DNA from: Streptomyces sp. NBC_00708
GTDB lineage: Bacteria; Actinomycetota; Actinomycetes; Streptomycetales; Streptomycetaceae
Length of the DNA: 64,000 nt
Direction of reading: 5' to 3'
Assembly: GCA_036226585.1 (NCBI GenBank)
Contig: CP108997.1
Location: 62,001-126,000, forward strand
Below, one piece after another: positions 1 to 10,460 of this stretch (the first letter of the stretch is position 1; every line of letters starts with the position of its first letter). Below the pieces are notes generated by a model. That model saw only the letters and a list, made by a program, of their open reading frames with translations, ran no database searches and had not been told where the DNA came from. The position numbers and the translations under genes are program-made.

Positions 1-49
1 GCATTCGCCTTGAGGACACTCGCGGCCGGCGAGGGGCAGGTCGAGGCGT

Positions 50-919
50 TCAGCTCCCCAGGCGGCGCGCTGCGAGCCAGGTGACCATTTCGGGGTCGTG
101 GTGGTCGAAGAACAGGGTGCTGCCGGTGTCGAGGGTGGCGATGGCTGCCATCTGCTCGTCGGTGAGTTCGAAGTCGAAGACGTCGATGTTCTCGGTCATG
201 CGCTCGGCGCGCACGGACTTGGGGATGGCGACGACGCCGCGCTGGGTGAGCCAGCGGAGCACGACCTGGGCGACGGACTTGCCGTACTCCTTGCCGATCC
301 CGGCGAGGAGCGGGTTGTGGAACAGGTCGTTCTTGCCTTCGGCGAAGCCGCCCCAGGACTGGATCTGCACGCCGTGCTCGCGCATGAGGTCCTGGTAGCC
401 GGCGCGCTGGAAGAAGGGGTGGGTCTCGATCTGGTTGACCTGCGGGGTGATCTCGTTGTTGATGATCAGGTCGGTCAGCCGGTCGGGGTAGAAGTTGGCT
501 ACGCCGATCGCCTTCGCGAGGCCCTCGCGGTTGAGGGCTTCCATGGCGCGCCACTGGCCGTAGACATCGCCGAAGGGCTGGTGCATGAGGTACAGGTCGA
601 GGTGGTCCAGGCCGAGCTTGGTCAGGGACGTCTCGAACGCGCGGCGGGTGTTGTCCTGGGCGGGGGCGTCCTGGACCCACAGCTTGGTGGTGACGAACAG
701 TTCCTCGCGCGGGATGCCGCTGGAGGCGATGGCGCGGCCGACGGCTTCTTCGTTGCCGTAGGCGGCGGCGGTGTCCAGCAGGCGGTAGCCGGCGGCCAGG
801 GCCTCGGAGACGGCGCGCTCGGTGTCCTCGGCGGGGATCTGGTAGACGCCGAAGCCGAGGAGCGGCATCTCGACGCCGTTGTTGAGGGTGACGGTCTGCA
901 TGAGAGGGATGTCCTTCAC
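50..919 (-). CDS. Aldo/keto reductase (AKR)
   Basis: A cytosolic NAD(P)H-dependent carbonyl reductase of 289 residues, the usual length for the family. The AKR tetrad is visible as D49, Y54, K79 and H113 ([19 protein letters not shown]), and IPKS near the C-terminus fits the cofactor-phosphate loop. It is the last gene of a leftward operon, 17 nt behind an alcohol dehydrogenase. The substrate cannot be told. With two more AKRs and two alcohol dehydrogenases within 7 kb it probably belongs to an electrophile or carbonyl detoxification set. The family is certain; the role is inferred from context. Confidence 0.93.
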   Translation of the reverse strand: MKDIPLMQTVTLNNGVEMPLLGFGVYQIPAEDTERAVSEALAAGYRLLDTAAAYGNEEAVGRAIASSGIPREELFVTTKLWVQDAPAQDNTRRAFETSLTKLGLDHLDLYLMHQPFGDVYGQWRAMEALNREGLAKAIGVANFYPDRLTDLIINNEITPQVNQIETHPFFQRAGYQDLMREHGVQIQSWGGFAEGKNDLFHNPLLAGIGKEYGKSVAQVVLRWLTQRGVVAIPKSVRAERMTENIDVFDFELTDEQMAAIATLDTGSTLFFDHHDPEMVTWLAARRLGS

Positions 920-936
920 GGTATGGGGGTGGGTGG

Positions 937-1965
937 TCAGGGGCGGAGGAGCGCCTTGAGGACCTGGCGGTCGGCCATGGCCCGGTAGGCGTCCGGTGTC
1001 CGGTCGAGGGGGAAGGTCCGGTCGAAGACGCGGCCGGGGGCGATGGTGCCGTCCAGAACGTCGGGCAGCAGCTCGGGTATGTAGGCGCGGGCGGGGCCGG
1101 CGCCGCCGGTCAGGGTGATGTTGCGCATGAACTCGGCCGGGCCGATCGGTCCCTGCTCGTACTGGGGAACGCCCAGGCGGCTGATGGTTCCGCCGTCCAG
1201 GACCGCCCCGAGCGCGGTGTCGAGGGCCGGGCGGGTGCCGACGGCCTCGATGACCTTGTCCACGCCACCGGTCAGCTCGCGGATGCGGGCGATGCCCTCC
1301 TCACCGCGCTCGGCGACCACGTCGGTGGCACCGAACTCACGGCCCAGGCCGGTGCGGGCCTCGTGGCGGCCGGCGAGCACGATCCGCTCGGCACCCAGCC
1401 GCTTCGCGGCGATCACGGCGCACAGGCCGACCGCCCCGTCCCCGACCACCAGCACCGCGTCACCGCGGCCGACGCCGGCCGTGACGGCACCGTGGTGGCC
1501 GGTGGTCATCACGTCCGACAGCGCAAGGAGCGAGGGCAGCAGCGCGGAGTCGGCGGCCACCGGCAATGTCACCAGGGTGCCCTCGGCATAGGGGACGCGG
1601 ACGGCTTCGCCCTGGCCTCCGTCGACGCCGTCGAAGCCGTACCGGCCGCCGTTGCGGCAGGAGATGTGCAGGCCCTTGGCGCAGTAGTCGCAGGTGTTGT
1701 CGCTGTAGGTGAACGGGGCCACGACCAGATCACCGGCCTTCAGGCCGGTCACGTCCGGACCGGTGTCCTCGACGACACCGAGGAACTCGTGGCCCATGGG
1801 GCGGCCGGTGCCGACGGCGGGCATGGAGGCGTAGGGCCACAGGTCACTGCCGCACACACAGGACGCGACGACGCGCACCACGGCGTCGGTGGGCTGGACG
1901 ATCTTGGGGTCGGGCCGGTCCTCGACGCGGACGTCACCGGCTCCGTACATCACTGCTGCACGCAT
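937..1965 (-). CDS. Zinc-dependent alcohol dehydrogenase (MDR family)
   Basis: A 342-residue medium-chain dehydrogenase. The catalytic zinc site shows as C38 (SCVCGSD) and H59-E60 (MGHEF), and the Rossmann loop as VVGDGAVG. The structural-zinc loop ([13 protein letters not shown]) has Cys 92, 95 and 103 but Gly where the third of four cysteines is expected, so that site may be incomplete. It lies between two AKR genes on the same strand (gaps of 17 and 48 nt). It is clearly paralogous to the dehydrogenase at 5780-6796: both share [10 protein letters not shown], and the N-terminal halves align throughout. Substrate unknown. Confidence 0.93.
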   Translation of the reverse strand: MRAAVMYGAGDVRVEDRPDPKIVQPTDAVVRVVASCVCGSDLWPYASMPAVGTGRPMGHEFLGVVEDTGPDVTGLKAGDLVVAPFTYSDNTCDYCAKGLHISCRNGGRYGFDGVDGGQGEAVRVPYAEGTLVTLPVAADSALLPSLLALSDVMTTGHHGAVTAGVGRGDAVLVVGDGAVGLCAVIAAKRLGAERIVLAGRHEARTGLGREFGATDVVAERGEEGIARIRELTGGVDKVIEAVGTRPALDTALGAVLDGGTISRLGVPQYEQGPIGPAEFMRNITLTGGAGPARAYIPELLPDVLDGTIAPGRVFDRTFPLDRTPDAYRAMADRQVLKALLRP

Positions 1966-2013
1966 CAGGGGTTACTGCTCCAAACGGGGGTCGTACGAGG
2001 TGGCGCGGAGAAA

Positions 2014-2991
<978 letters not shown>

Positions 2992-3204
2992 CTCGCCCTC
3001 TTCCGATCAAGGTGTCGCCTGGTCTGTCACTCTTGCCCGGCCCGGCAGGCCGTGCCCGTCGAAGCCCGGGAGCGAACAGGCCGGCGTCTTCCTCATTCAC
3101 TTTCACCCGGATCGTTCGCGCGTGGCAGGGCGGGCTCTTCGGGGGTAATGACAGGGCCCCCCTCCCGCCTGCGGGGCGGGCGCCGGGCGGGTGAGACTGG
3201 AGTC

Positions 3205-4101
3205 ATGGCATCCCAGAGCGCGAACAGCGAGGGCGCCGAGCTGGGCCGTTTCCTGCGCGCCCGCCGCACCCAGACAAGCCCCGGACACGTCGGCCTCACC
3301 GTCGGCGCCGGCATCCGTCGCACACCCGGCCTGCGCCGCGAGGAGCTGGCCACCCTCGCCGGCATCAGCATCGACTACTACGTGCGGCTGGAACGCGGCA
3401 AGGAAACCCGCCCCAGCCCCGCCGTCCTCGACTCCCTCGCCCGCGCCCTGCACATGGACGACCAGGAACACCAGCACCTGCGCGAGCTCGCCGCGCGGGC
3501 CGCCCGCTACGCCCCCGAGCCGCCCCCGGCCCCCAGCCGCACCGTGCGCCCCCACCTGAAGCTGCTGCTGGAGTCCCTGCGCCCGAACCCCGCCTACGTC
3601 ATCAGCCGCAGCATGGACATGCTGGCCTGGAACCCCGGCGGCCTCGCCCTGTACGCGGGGCTGGAGGACTGGCCGGCGAAACACCGTAACCTCGCCCGCT
3701 ACCTCTTCCTCCACCCGGCCTCGCGGGACCTCTTCACCGACTGGGACCGTCAGATCACCGCCTGCGTCGCCCGCCTGCGCGCCGTAGCCGGGACCGCTCC
3801 CGACGCCCCGGACCTGACCAACCTCGTCGGCGAACTCCTCCTCAAGAGCCCCGACTTCGCCCGGCTGTGGGAACGCTACGAGGTCACCGGCCGCAAGCCC
3901 ACGCGGAAGACCTTCCACCACCCCCGCGTCGGCACCCTCACGCTCACCTCCCAGTCCATGCACCTGGAGGGGACTCCCGGCCAGCGCATCGGCGTCTACA
4001 CCGCCGAACCCGGCACCCCCGACCACGACGCCGTGCTCCTGCTCGACATGACCGCGCCCGCAGCCGCACCCCACCAGGAGGTCCCGAGTACATCCTCCTG
4101 A
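3205..4101 (+). CDS. XRE-family regulator with MmyB-like ligand domain
   Basis: A 298-residue regulator. Residues about 10-75 form an XRE helix-turn-helix containing TPGLRREELATLAGISIDYY and LERGK. The rest matches the MmyB-like PAS-type ligand-binding domain (ending FHHPRVGTLTL...YTAEPGTPDHDA). The ATG at 3205 is preceded by GGAG. It diverges from the AKR operon at 50-2991, so it very probably controls that operon, likely in response to a small hydrophobic or electrophilic ligand. A paralogue at 7063 sits in the same position relative to the second redox module. The open frame upstream of 3205 is antisense shadow, not gene. Confidence 0.92.
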   Translation: MASQSANSEGAELGRFLRARRTQTSPGHVGLTVGAGIRRTPGLRREELATLAGISIDYYVRLERGKETRPSPAVLDSLARALHMDDQEHQHLRELAARAARYAPEPPPAPSRTVRPHLKLLLESLRPNPAYVISRSMDMLAWNPGGLALYAGLEDWPAKHRNLARYLFLHPASRDLFTDWDRQITACVARLRAVAGTAPDAPDLTNLVGELLLKSPDFARLWERYEVTGRKPTRKTFHHPRVGTLTLTSQSMHLEGTPGQRIGVYTAEPGTPDHDAVLLLDMTAPAAAPHQEVPSTSS

Positions 4102-4204
4102 TCTTTGAGCTCGCCGCCGGCTGTCCGGGGCCGATGGAACCTTCGGCCCCTTTCCGGCCACGCCCGACGCGGTCCGGTGCGCGGCGGCCGGCCCGGGTGC
4201 GGTC

Positions 4205-5062
4205 CTACTTGCCGCTGTAGACGGGGAAGGCGGAGTGCTCGCCGTAGTCGCGCTCGTCGAGGGTGCCCAGCGCGGCCATGTCGTCCTCGGAGATTTCGAA
4301 GCCGACGTCGGCGTTGGAGCGCATGTGCGCGGGGTTCGCGGTCTTCGGCAGCGGCTGGGTGCCCAGTTGCAGGGTGTAGCGGATGCAGAGCTGAGGGACG
4401 CTCACCTGGTACTTCTGGGCCATCATCTTGATCTGGCGGCTGTCCAGGAGCGTGCCGTGGGCGATCGGCGAGTACGCCTGCACGAGGACGTTGCGCTCCT
4501 CGCAGAAGTCCAGCAGCTCGTCCGGGGTGTTCCCGGCGTGCAGGAGCACCTGGTTCACGTGCGGTGCCACGGTCCCGTTGGCGAGGATGTTCTCCAGGTC
4601 GGACCGGAGGAAGTTCGACACTCCGATGGCACGGATCCTCCCTGCCTTGTGGGCGTCCTCCAGTGCGCGCCACGCCTGGAGGTTGCCCTCGGCGTAGTCG
4701 CCGCCGCGGAAGTCGTCCCACGGTTGGGGGGCGTGGATCAGCATCAGGTCGATGTAGCCGATGTCCAGCTTGGCCAGCGACTCGTCGATCGCTGCGGCCG
4801 CCGTGTCGTAGTCCTTGATCTCGGCGGCGAGCTTCGTCGACACGAACAGGTCCTCGCGCGCCACGTCGGAGGTGCGGATGCCTTCTCCGACGCCGCGTTC
4901 GTTGCCGTACGCCTGTGCGGTGTCAATGTTGCGGTAGCCGATCTCGACTGCGGCGCGTACGGTGTCGGCGGCTTTGTCGTCGTCGATGAACCACGTGCCC
5001 AGTCCGAGCCTGGGGATCTCGACGGCGTTGGCAAGGGTGTAGGTCTCGTTCAGGGTGCTCAT
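4205..5062 (-). CDS. Aldo/keto reductase
   Basis: A 285-residue AKR5-type enzyme with tetrad D47, Y52, K77 and H110 (LMLIHAPQPW). The start at 5062 overlaps the stop of the upstream cupin gene (ATGA), so the two are translationally coupled. This fixes the start, although the frame stays open far upstream. It is the last gene of the second redox module (ADH, cupin, AKR). Family certain, substrate unknown. Confidence 0.92.
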   Translation of the reverse strand: MSTLNETYTLANAVEIPRLGLGTWFIDDDKAADTVRAAVEIGYRNIDTAQAYGNERGVGEGIRTSDVAREDLFVSTKLAAEIKDYDTAAAAIDESLAKLDIGYIDLMLIHAPQPWDDFRGGDYAEGNLQAWRALEDAHKAGRIRAIGVSNFLRSDLENILANGTVAPHVNQVLLHAGNTPDELLDFCEERNVLVQAYSPIAHGTLLDSRQIKMMAQKYQVSVPQLCIRYTLQLGTQPLPKTANPAHMRSNADVGFEISEDDMAALGTLDERDYGEHSAFPVYSGK

Positions 5063-5493
5063 GCGTTCTCTCCGCTCTTGGGCAGCCGGCCGTACACCTC
5101 GTCGGTGACCGGCTCCAGCCATTCGTTGCTGACGTCCTCGCCCGGCGTGATGAAGGCGAGGTGGGAGAACCACGAGTCGGCCTTCGCACCGTGCCAGTGC
5201 TTCGTGCCCGCCGGGACACGGATTACGGTGCCGGGGGTCATGCTGACCGGGTCCCGGTCTTCGGCCTGGTACCAGCCGCTGCCGGCCGTGCACAGCAGGA
5301 TCTGGTCCCCGCCGCCACCGGTGCCGTGGTGGATGTGCCAGTTGTTGCGGCAGCCCGGCTCGAAGGACACGTTGCTGACCGGGACACTCCCCCCGGTCAG
5401 TGGAGCCAGATAGCTCTGTCCGATGAAGTTCTCGGCATAGGCGTCGTTCGTGTCGCCGAGCGGGAAGATCTGCTCGAATCCGTTGTCGGTCAT
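5059..5493 (-). CDS. Small cupin-domain protein
   Basis: A 144-residue single cupin. Motif 1 reads NWHIHHGTGGGGDQ (H53, H55, and Q64 where Glu is usual) and motif 2 reads VPAGTKHWHG (H99), so a metal site is plausible. The family includes stand-alone cupins partnered with carboxymuconolactone-decarboxylase-like proteins. The ATG at 5493 follows a good Shine-Dalgarno (GGAGGTAG, 5 nt spacing) and was preferred to the in-frame ATG at 5514. The gene overlaps the AKR start by 4 nt. The catalytic function is not known. Confidence 0.85.
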   Translation of the reverse strand: MTDNGFEQIFPLGDTNDAYAENFIGQSYLAPLTGGSVPVSNVSFEPGCRNNWHIHHGTGGGGDQILLCTAGSGWYQAEDRDPVSMTPGTVIRVPAGTKHWHGAKADSWFSHLAFITPGEDVSNEWLEPVTDEVYGRLPKSGENA

Positions 5494-5683
5494 ATCGGCT
5501 ACCTCCGTGATCATGATGATGTGCGGTATATGAGCATTCCTTGACGGACCGGGCCCCGTCCGTGACGGCGAACAGCACCATGGTGGCGACCGCGCTGGTC
5601 GACAGCGGAACGAGGGGGGAGGCACGGGGCGGGCCGGCTGTAGACCCGCTTCGCACCGTGCGCGGCACGGACGGGCTCCGGTT

Positions 5684-5775
5684 TCAGCCGGTAGCCGCCG
5701 GGGCGGCGGTGTACTCCTCGTCGGTGACGGGGACCAGCCAGTGCACGACGGCGTGGTCGTCCTTGTGCGGTGAAT
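5684..5775 (-). pseudogene. Remnant of a second cupin gene (C-terminal end only)
   Basis: In the 286-nt gap between the cupin and the alcohol dehydrogenase, the minus strand reads HWLVPVTDEEYTAAPAATG and then a stop (TGA at 5684-5686). This matches the C-terminus of the neighbouring intact cupin (EWLEPVTDEVYGRLPKSG). Nothing of the rest of the gene remains; the frame runs straight out of the end of the dehydrogenase gene. I read it as the tail of a deleted tandem cupin. It is short, so the call rests on about 12 aligned residues. Confidence 0.6.
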
Positions 5776-5779
5776 GGGG

Positions 5780-6796
5780 TCAGGGCTTGAGGAGGGTCTT
5801 GATGGCGCGGCGCTCGTCCATCGCCTTGTAGCCCTCGGCGACGTGCTCCAGGGGAAGGGCGAGGTCGAAGACCTTGCCCGGGTCGATCCGGCCCGCGAGG
5901 ACGCGGTCGATGAGGTCGGGCAGGTAGCGGCGTACGGGGGCGGGGCCGCCGCGCAGGCCGACGTGGGAGAAGAACAGCTCCTGCCCGTCGAGTGCGACCT
6001 CGTGCGGGACGCCGACGAAGCCGACGTTCCCGCCGGGCCGGGCGGAGCGCAGGGCCTGGCCCATGGCCTGCGCGGTGCCCACGCACTCCAGGACGCTGTC
6101 GGCACCGATCCCGCCGGTCAGTTCCTTGACCCGGGCCACGCCCTCCTCGCCGCGCTCGGTGACGATGTCGGTCGCGCCGAACTCCCGGGCCAGCTTCTGC
6201 CGGGACTCGTGCCGGGACATGGCGATGATCCGCTCCGCACCCATCTCCTTCGCCGCGATCACCGCGCACAGACCGACCGCGCCGTCGCCGACGACCACCG
6301 CGGTCGAGCCCGGCTTCACCTCGGCGGCGTCCGCTGCCCACCAGCCGGTGCCCATGACGTCGGAGACGGCGAGCAGTCCGGGCCACAGTTCCCCGTCGGG
6401 GACCTCGTCGGTGGCAACGAGGGTGCCCTGCGCGTTGGGGATACGCACGTACTCGGCCTGGCAGGTCGACATGAACTCGCGGTTCAGGCAACTCGACTGG
6501 AAGCCGTTGCGGCAGTTCGCACAGACGTTGTCCGAGGTCGCGAACGAGCCGACGACGAACTGGCCGGGCCTGACCGCGGTGACCTCGGAGCCGACCTCCT
6601 CCACGAAGCCCACGTACTCGTGGCCCATCGGGTGGGGCTGTTCGGTCGGCTCCGCGCCGCGGTAGGGCCACAGGTCCGAGCCGCACACACAGGTCACGGC
6701 CGTCCGGATGACGGCATCGGTCGGCTTGAGGATCTTCGCGTCGTCCACGGTCTCGAAGCGGATGTCGCGGGGGGCGTGGATCACTGCTCCGCGCAT
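5780..6796 (-). CDS. Zinc-dependent alcohol dehydrogenase (MDR family)
   Basis: A 338-residue paralogue of the dehydrogenase at 937-1965. It shares [17 protein letters not shown], the incomplete structural-zinc pattern (VCANCRNGFQSSC, three cysteines) and [16 protein letters not shown]. It is the first gene of the second leftward redox module and diverges from the MmyB-type regulator at 7063. The strong resemblance of both the gene and its surroundings to module one points to duplication or to recruitment of related modules. Substrate unknown. Confidence 0.93.
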   Translation of the reverse strand: MRGAVIHAPRDIRFETVDDAKILKPTDAVIRTAVTCVCGSDLWPYRGAEPTEQPHPMGHEYVGFVEEVGSEVTAVRPGQFVVGSFATSDNVCANCRNGFQSSCLNREFMSTCQAEYVRIPNAQGTLVATDEVPDGELWPGLLAVSDVMGTGWWAADAAEVKPGSTAVVVGDGAVGLCAVIAAKEMGAERIIAMSRHESRQKLAREFGATDIVTERGEEGVARVKELTGGIGADSVLECVGTAQAMGQALRSARPGGNVGFVGVPHEVALDGQELFFSHVGLRGGPAPVRRYLPDLIDRVLAGRIDPGKVFDLALPLEHVAEGYKAMDERRAIKTLLKP

Positions 6797-6825
6797 GAGA
6801 AAGGTTCCTTACGTACGGTGGCGGC

Positions 6826-6846
6826 CGGCACACGAACGGTGTGCCG
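6826..6846. promoter_or_regulatory. Inverted repeat between ADH and its divergent regulator
   Basis: CGGCACAC, five bases, GTGTGCCG: a perfect 8-bp inverted repeat just upstream of the alcohol dehydrogenase start, in the 266-nt divergent region shared with the MmyB-type regulator. A second, smaller repeat (TGTAC-CAGCA-GTACA, 7012-7026) lies nearer the regulator start. Either could be the regulator's operator; that is inference. Confidence 0.35.
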
Positions 6847-7062
6847 TCGGGCCGCTCGACTACGGTTGCGGGCCCGGTTCCCTGGCGGCGCGGATGTGCC
6901 GCGCGTTCCGGGGGCGGGCGCTGCGTCCGCCCCCGGGCCGGGGTGGACGGCGGGCGCCACGTCATCCAGGTAACCGCCATTGCGCGCGGGCAGCGAGTCA
7001 CTGACAAGGGGTGTACCAGCAGTACATCCCTCCCTCGCCGGGCGGGCCGTACCGTCGAAGGC

Positions 7063-7974
7063 ATGGACAATCGTGAAGAGGTCCGCGAGTTCCTGACCTC
7101 GCGGCGCGCGAAGATCACCCCCGAGCGGGCGGGCCTTCCCTCCGGTTCCCGCCGCCGGGTGCCGGGCCTGCGGCGCAGCGAGGTCGCCGCCCTGGCCGAC
7201 GTGAGCGTGGAGTACTACTCGAAGCTGGAGCGCGGCCAGCTCGCCGGCGTCTCCCCTGTGATTCTGGAGGCCGTTGCCCGTGCGCTCCAGCTCGATGACG
7301 CCGAGCGCGCCCACCTGCTGAACCTGGCACGGGCCGCTGACGGCTCCGACGTCCTCACCCGTCCCAGGCGCCGGCGTACGAAGGACCGGTGGACGCCGCA
7401 CCGCAGCCTCCAGTGGATGCTGGACGCCGTCACCGCGGGCCCCGCACTCGTCCGCAACGGCCGCATGGACGTCCTGGCCGTCAACCCGCTCGCCCGCGCG
7501 TTCTACGCCGACCTGTACGCCGTCCCCGGTAACCAGCTGAATCTGGCGCGGTTCCAGTTCCTCGACCCGGCCGCCCGGCGCTTCTACCCCGACTGGGAAC
7601 GCTTCGCCGATATGTGCGTGCCGATACTGCGGAGCGAGGCGGGCCGCAACCCGTACGACAAGGACCTGCACGACCTGGTCGGCGAGTTGTCCACCCGCAG
7701 CGAGGAATTCCGCATCCGCTGGGGCGCCCACAACGTCCGCCACCACGGGGCCGGCACCAAACGCTTCCACCACCAAGCCGTCGGAGAACTCACCCTTGCC
7801 TACGAGGACCTGGAACTGACCGCCGAACCCGGCCTCACCCTCACCGTCTACACCGCCGAGCCCGGCTCCCCGTCCGAGGAAGGACTACGCCTGCTCGCCT
7901 CCTGGGCCGCCACCCAGGAATCTCAGCAGATCATCACGGCACCCGCCACGCCCCCCTCCCCCGAGCAGAGGTGA
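7063..7974 (+). CDS. XRE-family regulator with MmyB-like ligand domain
   Basis: A 303-residue regulator with an N-terminal HTH (VPGLRRSEVAALADVSVEYY, then KLERGQ) and a C-terminal MmyB-like ligand-binding domain ending YTAEPGSPSEEGLRLLASW. The start at 7063 was chosen because the HTH begins there; the upstream open frame is intergenic. It is paralogous to the regulator at 3205 and diverges from the second redox module (4205-6796), so it probably controls that module. Confidence 0.92.
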   Translation: MDNREEVREFLTSRRAKITPERAGLPSGSRRRVPGLRRSEVAALADVSVEYYSKLERGQLAGVSPVILEAVARALQLDDAERAHLLNLARAADGSDVLTRPRRRRTKDRWTPHRSLQWMLDAVTAGPALVRNGRMDVLAVNPLARAFYADLYAVPGNQLNLARFQFLDPAARRFYPDWERFADMCVPILRSEAGRNPYDKDLHDLVGELSTRSEEFRIRWGAHNVRHHGAGTKRFHHQAVGELTLAYEDLELTAEPGLTLTVYTAEPGSPSEEGLRLLASWAATQESQQIITAPATPPSPEQR

Positions 7975-8191
7975 ATGCTCCGGGGCCGCAGGACCAGTCC
8001 GGGCCCCGGCCGGTGCACACAGCATGCACCGCAACGATGACCGAACGCCCTGGACGTGGTGCAGTAGCTCATACACCTGTTCCCGGACGGCGAGCGCGGA
8101 CGGCGTCGAGTGCCAACGATCTCTCGGAGGACCGGTCGCTGATCGCGGTCACCGGCCCCGTTTCTACGGTCCGTATCTCCTGATCGATGTG

Positions 8192-9508
8192 CTATGCCTT
8201 CGCCTCGACATCCTCGACGCTTCCGTGTGGCAGTGCTTCCGGGCCCCGGCCGGCTGGGGCAACCCTGAGGAATGCGATAAGTACGCACGGTGCCACGGCC
8301 AGGGCCGATACCAGGAAGATTCCGCGCGGACTCCACCACAGGACGGCCAACGAGGCTGCAATGAAGCCGAGTACATGGGCAAAGTTGTCGACCATCGTGT
8401 CGATGCCTTCAACCCGCCCGAGGTAGGCGGTCGGGATCCTGCTCATGTAGAGCGAGCTGACTGCGACGTTGTACGGCGCGTTGGACAGGGCGCTGATCGC
8501 AACGCCAACGCCCAGCACGTAAACGTTCGGCGCGATACCGATGACCACCTGGGCGACACATAGCCCCAACATGGACAGGGCCATGATCCTGCCGAGGTGG
8601 GCGGATTTGGCCAGCGCGGTCACCGCTACGGCTGCCACCACGGCGAAAGCACCGTTGAGGGAGTAGATGTAGCCGAGCGAGGACGGGCCCAACGCCAGAG
8701 TCCGGGCAATCAGAAAGATCAGCCCATAGTTGGTGCAAGCGGTCAGGAAGGCCACCCCGTACGAAGCGAGCAGCAGGGAGCGGATGGGCCGGCTTTGCAG
8801 GATGATCCGGATGCCGTCGACGAAATCCGCCCAGGGCTTCGCGTCTGCGCCGCCGCCTGAGTCGGCGGCCTCGCGTACGCCGGATACGTCGGCGCCCGTT
8901 CCCGCCCCGGCCGGGGCTGCGGTGAGTTCTCGGCGCAGGACCCACAGGATGACTGCGGAGACGGCGAAGGTGGCGCTGTCGAAGAGGAAGGCGCGGCCGG
9001 CGCCGCCGAAGGCGAGTGTCACCGCGGCCAGCGATGGCCCCGCGATCTGCATGACCCACTGGCCGGTTTCCATCATGCCGTTGGCGCGCGGCAGCCGGTC
9101 TGCCGGCACGAGTCTGGGCAGGAGGGCGAACGAGGACGAGGAGAAGAACACCGCGATGCCGTTGCCTACCGCGACCAGCACGAGCGCCCCAGCTGCGTTC
9201 TCCGTGACGGCGCACCAGGCCAGGCCGAGGCCAACGGCGAAGCGGACGAGATCCGCCACCACGAGCACGGTGTACTTGTCGTAGCGGTCGGCGATGACAC
9301 CGGAGATCCCGCCGAGCAGCATGCCCGGCAGTGTGGAGAGCAGTACGACGAGCAGCCGGGTACCGATCGAACCGGAGGTCGTTTCGAACAACCAGACGTT
9401 GACAGCCAGAAGACGGAATGAATCGCCGATCATCGAGATGGCGAAGGACGCGTAGAACAGCCCGAAGGCGCGGGGCATCCGTATCGCGCCGGGAATTCTC
9501 ATCTTCAT
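8192..9508 (-). CDS. MFS transporter (Enterobactin/macrolide-exporter-like)
   Basis: A 438-residue major facilitator with about 12 hydrophobic segments and an MFS_3-like N-terminus (FGLFYASFAISMIGDSFRLL). The loop-2 motif shows as GVIADRYDKY. A long hydrophilic linker (about residues 200-235) separates the two halves, as expected. Probably a drug or metabolite exporter in the membrane. The start at 9508 has GGAGAA just upstream and overlaps the stop of a possible 60-codon ORF (ATGA). No linked biosynthetic genes indicate a substrate. Confidence 0.9.
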   Translation of the reverse strand: MKMRIPGAIRMPRAFGLFYASFAISMIGDSFRLLAVNVWLFETTSGSIGTRLLVVLLSTLPGMLLGGISGVIADRYDKYTVLVVADLVRFAVGLGLAWCAVTENAAGALVLVAVGNGIAVFFSSSSFALLPRLVPADRLPRANGMMETGQWVMQIAGPSLAAVTLAFGGAGRAFLFDSATFAVSAVILWVLRRELTAAPAGAGTGADVSGVREAADSGGGADAKPWADFVDGIRIILQSRPIRSLLLASYGVAFLTACTNYGLIFLIARTLALGPSSLGYIYSLNGAFAVVAAVAVTALAKSAHLGRIMALSMLGLCVAQVVIGIAPNVYVLGVGVAISALSNAPYNVAVSSLYMSRIPTAYLGRVEGIDTMVDNFAHVLGFIAASLAVLWWSPRGIFLVSALAVAPCVLIAFLRVAPAGRGPEALPHGSVEDVEAKA

Positions 9509-9687
9509 GTCTTCTCCCGCCGTCTTTGACCGTTCGTCGTCTCTGCCGGTACCTCGCCGAGTACCGCGAATCCGGCAAGCAATTGCTCGGGGTCGGGTGT
9601 CTCGGCAGTCTCCCTGCCGTCGGGCGGCTGGACCGCCGGCGGGATCGTCACCCGGTTCGCGACGAGGGCGATCACGGCACGGTACAT
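9505..9687 (-). CDS. Possible 60-residue ORF coupled to the MFS gene
   Basis: A small frame beginning MYRAVIALVANRV and ending QRRREKT, whose TGA overlaps the ATG of the MFS transporter. It has actinomycete-like third-position GC but no strong Shine-Dalgarno and no recognised domain. The stop-start overlap is the main support, because such coupling is the rule in this window. It could be a small accessory or leader peptide, or chance. The remaining 139 nt up to 9826 hold nothing I can recognise. Confidence 0.4.
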   Translation of the reverse strand: MYRAVIALVANRVTIPPAVQPPDGRETAETPDPEQLLAGFAVLGEVPAETTNGQRRREKT

Positions 9688-9826
9688 CCGTTGACGCGCT
9701 CAAAACCGCCGCCTGTCAGCTGCTGCTCGCCCCAGATCTCGGCAACGCGAGCTGTCTACCGGCCGCAGCCTCCCCATTCATGATCACGATCCGCCCTGGA
9801 GTACCAGGCGCACGAGTGTGAGGTGC

Positions 9827-10141
9827 TCAGAACCCGTCGCCCCAGCCGAAGGTGATGTTGTACGCCCGCTGGAGCGCGTGGCGGCCATGGTCTCCGTCGG
9901 CATAGGCCCAGGCGAGGGCTGCGGAGAACCAGAGCAGAAATATTCCGCTGACGACGCCCAGAGCGACCGGCTTGCCGTACCAACTGAGGAGGAGCAGGGC
10001 GATCGTCACGGTTGCCGCGCCCAGGTGGGCCCCCCTTGAGTCGAGCTGCGCGGCCTTGCGTGCTTTTCTGCGTCGGGCCCGTTCCGCGGCGAAGCGTTCC
10101 TCTCGGACGGACTGCGGTTCGTTCTCGTCGAAGAAGTTCAT
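9827..10141 (-). CDS. Small membrane protein of unknown function
   Basis: 104 residues. A charged N-terminal part (EERFAAERARRRKARK, about 13-30) is followed by two hydrophobic segments (about 40-57 and 60-82) and a short polar tail. A purine-rich GGGGGACAAGAG precedes the ATG. It stands alone on the minus strand. No family recognised; probably a conserved actinomycete membrane protein. Confidence 0.7.
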   Translation of the reverse strand: MNFFDENEPQSVREERFAAERARRRKARKAAQLDSRGAHLGAATVTIALLLLSWYGKPVALGVVSGIFLLWFSAALAWAYADGDHGRHALQRAYNITFGWGDGF

Positions 10142-10187
10142 CTCTTGTCCCCCCTGGCCCTGACGCTACCTGGGCGGCCCGGACCAC

Positions 10188-10460
10188 GTGGAGGAGCACA
10201 AGCTGAACGACCCGGATTCCGGGCGTCGCGGTGGGCCGGAAAGCGGGCGGATCATCGTCATGGCCCTGGGCAGCATCGAAACCCGGCGTGAGATCGCGTA
10301 CGCCGACGACGCCCCCGGAATGTCGAACGTGGTCCCTCACTCGGCGGGCCGGCTCATGCCGGGTCCGGGGATGAAGCGCTCGGACAGGGCTTCGGAGCCT
10401 CGGGCGAGCAGGGCGACGTCGGCGCCTACGAGGACGAACGCCGCTCCGGCCTCGAGGTAG
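10188..10460 (+). pseudogene. Coding-like fragment, possible gene remnant
   Basis: From the GTG at 10188 to about 10340 the plus strand reads with actinomycete codon bias and no stops (MEEHKLNDPDSG..., VMALGSIETRRE), then runs antisense through the end of the HpaI-type aldolase to a stop at 10460. I do not recognise the product. It may be the start of a gene truncated by insertion of the catabolic cluster, or chance. Weakly supported. Confidence 0.2.
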
